Assembly: GCA_003133425.1 (NCBI GenBank)
Contig: PKXI01000401.1
Location: 1-14,497 of the forward strand
DNA: 14,497 nt
Reading direction: 5' to 3'
DNA from: Acidobacteriaceae bacterium
Lineage (GTDB): Bacteria > Acidobacteriota > Terriglobia > Terriglobales > Acidobacteriaceae
This document shows positions 13,115-14,497 of this stretch, piece after piece. The notes below the pieces were generated by a model. It was given only the letters and a program-made list of their open reading frames with translations, had not been told where the DNA came from and made no database searches. The position numbers and the translations under genes were made by a program. Position 1 is the first letter of the stretch; every line of letters starts with the position of its first letter.

Positions 13115-14071
13115 ATGTACGACAGCTTTGGGTGGAAACCCTATGTGCCGGTGGCCGAGCGCCGCAGGAAGGCGTTGAAGAAGATGGAAGGCCTGCGCAA
13201 GAAGGGACGCATCATCTCCCCGGTGAGTGTCGACGGCCGCACCATCGCCAAGACCTTCTGGGGAAAGGCCTGGTGCGAGAATCTGGAGTCCTACAGCGAC
13301 TATGAAAATCGTCTTCCTCGCGGGCGAACGTACGTGCGTAACGGGTCGGTCGTCGATCTGCAGATTGCCGAAAGCCAGATCACGGCGCTGGTCAGCGGTT
13401 CCGAGCTCTACGAGGTCAAGGTGGAAATCCTTTCGGTTGCCAGTCCGCACTGGAAATCGATCTGTGAAGATTGCTCGGGTTCGATTGATTCGCTGGTTGA
13501 ATTGCTGCAAGGGAGGCTTTCAAAGGGCGTGATGGAGCGCATCAGTCGGCAGCAGACCGGACTTTTTCCGTCGCCCAAGGAGATCAGGCTGTCGTGCAGT
13601 TGCCCGGACTGGGCGGAGATGTGCAAGCATGTCGCGGCTGTTCTCTATGGCGTCGGCGCTCGCCTGGACCAGCAGCCCGAGCTGCTCTTCCGACTTCGTG
13701 CTGTGAACGAAAAGGAACTGATCGCCAGCGCGGGCACGTCTCTGCCAGGCACGAAGAATACTCCCGCAAGGGAGCTCAGAGGCGAGGATCTCTCCAAGCT
13801 CTTCGGGCTGGACATGGCCGACGATACACCGCGCGCGAAATCCGCGTCTCCAACTAAAGCTGCGCCCGTTGCCAAGGCCGCGCGGGTCCCGGAAAAGCAC
13901 GTAACCAAAGCCAAACCCGTTGCCGCAAAGCCCAAGCCTGCGAAAAAGGCTGTAAAGGCCAAGACAAAGCCAACCGCGCCAACAATGCCGGCGCCGAAAA
14001 AGAAGCGGGTTGCCGCACCCACGAAGCCCAAGCCAGCCAAGAAGTCGGCAAGCAGTGGGCCGCACTCATGA
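13115..14071 (+). CDS. SWIM zinc-finger protein with histone-H1-like tail
   Basis: The 318-residue protein has a conserved N-terminal region (about 1-150) containing FGWKPYVPVAERR and FWGKAWCENLE typical of SWIM proteins that accompany SNF2 ATPases. The SWIM finger is CxCx6CxH: C161, C163, C170 and H172. A helical part follows to about residue 235. From R240 to the end the sequence is almost only Lys, Ala, Pro, Thr and Val with KPKPAKK- and AKAARV-type repeats, like eukaryotic histone H1 or bacterial H1-like tails. That tail is positively charged, intrinsically disordered and expected to bind DNA non-specifically. SWIM domains bind nucleic acid or proteins. Three base pairs separate it from the SNF2 gene, so it is probably a partner or loader of the ATPase. 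Confidence 0.92.
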   Translation: MYDSFGWKPYVPVAERRRKALKKMEGLRKKGRIISPVSVDGRTIAKTFWGKAWCENLESYSDYENRLPRGRTYVRNGSVVDLQIAESQITALVSGSELYEVKVEILSVASPHWKSICEDCSGSIDSLVELLQGRLSKGVMERISRQQTGLFPSPKEIRLSCSCPDWAEMCKHVAAVLYGVGARLDQQPELLFRLRAVNEKELIASAGTSLPGTKNTPARELRGEDLSKLFGLDMADDTPRAKSASPTKAAPVAKAARVPEKHVTKAKPVAAKPKPAKKAVKAKTKPTAPTMPAPKKKRVAAPTKPKPAKKSASSGPHS

Positions 14072-14114
14072 AAAGTGCGGGGGTTGTCTCCTCGAAGAGC
14101 GTCGTTCTTCTGAG
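14060..14114. terminator. Two hairpins between convergent genes
   Basis: CCGCACT (14060-14066) pairs with AGTGCGG (14074-14080) across the SWIM stop codon. A second stem pairs GAAGAGC (14094-14100) with GTTCTTC (14104-14110) including one G-T pair, extended by CTC/GAG with a bulge. Neither has a clear T tract, but they fill the 48-bp gap between two converging genes, where a bidirectional terminator is expected. Confidence 0.4.
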
Positions 14115-14119
14115 CCGCC

Positions 14120-14497
14120 TCACTTCATGGGGGCTTCCGTCTTTACCGGTAGATTGAGCAGGCGACGCAGCGCATTGATATCCGGACGCACAATACCCGG
14201 GCTCCCCGGCACTTCGTTCTGGCGTTCCCAGCCTTGCAATAACGCCTCGACCATTTCTCTTCCGTCGTCATCGGCGACTGCCTGCAGCGGTGTGCGCCCG
14301 CCCAGCGCGGGCACCTTGGTGCGGACCCACCCCTCAACTTGCTTCTGTACCTCGGCCTCGATCTGGCGACGGATTTCGGGGTCGCGCATCAGCTCGTCCT
14401 GATCGATCTCCTCTTCCGATCTGTGGAGAGCCTTCCTTTGCTTCGCCTGCTTCATCATCTGCTCCGGTGTCTCCGTTTCCGTGCCGACGTGCGTCGC
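14120..14497 (-). CDS. C-terminal part of a hypothetical protein (cut by window edge)
   Basis: The frame is open through the right edge of the window, so at least 125 residues are visible and the true start is probably outside. A methionine pair at 14458 could also be a start, but it has no Shine-Dalgarno and lies inside an evenly charged stretch (THVGTETETPEQ upstream). The visible part is a charged helix (KQAKQRKALHRSEEEID), another helix DPEIRRQIEAEVQKQVEGW, then VPALGGRTPLQAVADDDGREMVEALLQGWE and a closing RPDINALRRLLNL. The LGGRTPLQAV...GREMVEALL stretch resembles the short C-terminal module seen in SEC-C-type and MbcA/ParS/Xre-like proteins, and also looks like a single ankyrin-like repeat. 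Function is not assigned. Confidence 0.6.
   Translation of the reverse strand, partial: ATHVGTETETPEQMMKQAKQRKALHRSEEEIDQDELMRDPEIRRQIEAEVQKQVEGWVRTKVPALGGRTPLQAVADDDGREMVEALLQGWERQNEVPGSPGIVRPDINALRRLLNLPVKTEAPMK

Overview
This is a GC-rich (by eye about 60%) chromosomal window with dense bacterial gene packing. The gene set fits a soil-type Acidobacteriota (Terriglobia-like) genome: RlmB, a periplasmic M1-like protein with a degenerate active site, an ECF sigma factor with a small membrane partner, an orphan LytTR regulator, a Tat-exported amidohydrolase and an SNF2/SWIM pair. That placement is inference from family content only. No rRNA or other phylogenetic marker was read.

Layout, left to right. 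Positions 181-3606 (minus strand) look like a three-gene operon: rlmB (23S rRNA 2'-O-methyltransferase), a secreted M1-peptidase-like protein sharing a 4-bp ATGA overlap with rlmB, and a SAM-dependent methyltransferase. A 289-bp divergent gap (3607-3895) carries an 11-bp perfect hairpin. On the plus strand, 3896-4941 holds an ECF sigma factor translationally coupled (GTGA overlap) to a two-helix membrane protein that may be its anti-sigma factor. Then come a three-helix membrane protein with two zinc ribbons (5074-5601) and a LytTR response regulator with its own good sigma70-type promoter (5762-6634). On the minus strand, 6664-8565 holds a ferredoxin-NADP+ reductase-type flavoprotein and a Tat-exported amidohydrolase.

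Positions 8566-9558 are about 1 kb without a convincing gene. They begin with the 3' half of a tRNA-Ile(CAU) gene (8793-8840) that has no 5' half. This is the expected scar of a tyrosine-integrase attachment site, with the chromosome to the left and the inserted DNA to the right. A cluster of GAAC/GTTC half-sites (9362-9393) resembles LexA-type operators. To the right are an unrecognised soluble protein (9559-10212), an SNF2-family ATPase (10379-13111) and, 3 bp later, a SWIM zinc-finger protein with a histone-H1-like Lys/Ala/Pro tail (13115-14071). A convergent gene entering from the right edge is cut by the window end.

A recurring theme is that several transcription-unit leaders (sigma factor, LytTR regulator, flavoprotein reductase, and more weakly rlmB and the SNF2 gene) have a TANNNT-like -10 box ending only 6-11 nt before the start codon and no Shine-Dalgarno (or only a weak one), which suggests leaderless mRNAs. 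Most internal or downstream genes have clear Shine-Dalgarno sequences. No complete novel system can be proven here. The most promising block is the SNF2 ATPase with the SWIM/H1-like protein, to the right of a tRNA-derived attachment scar.
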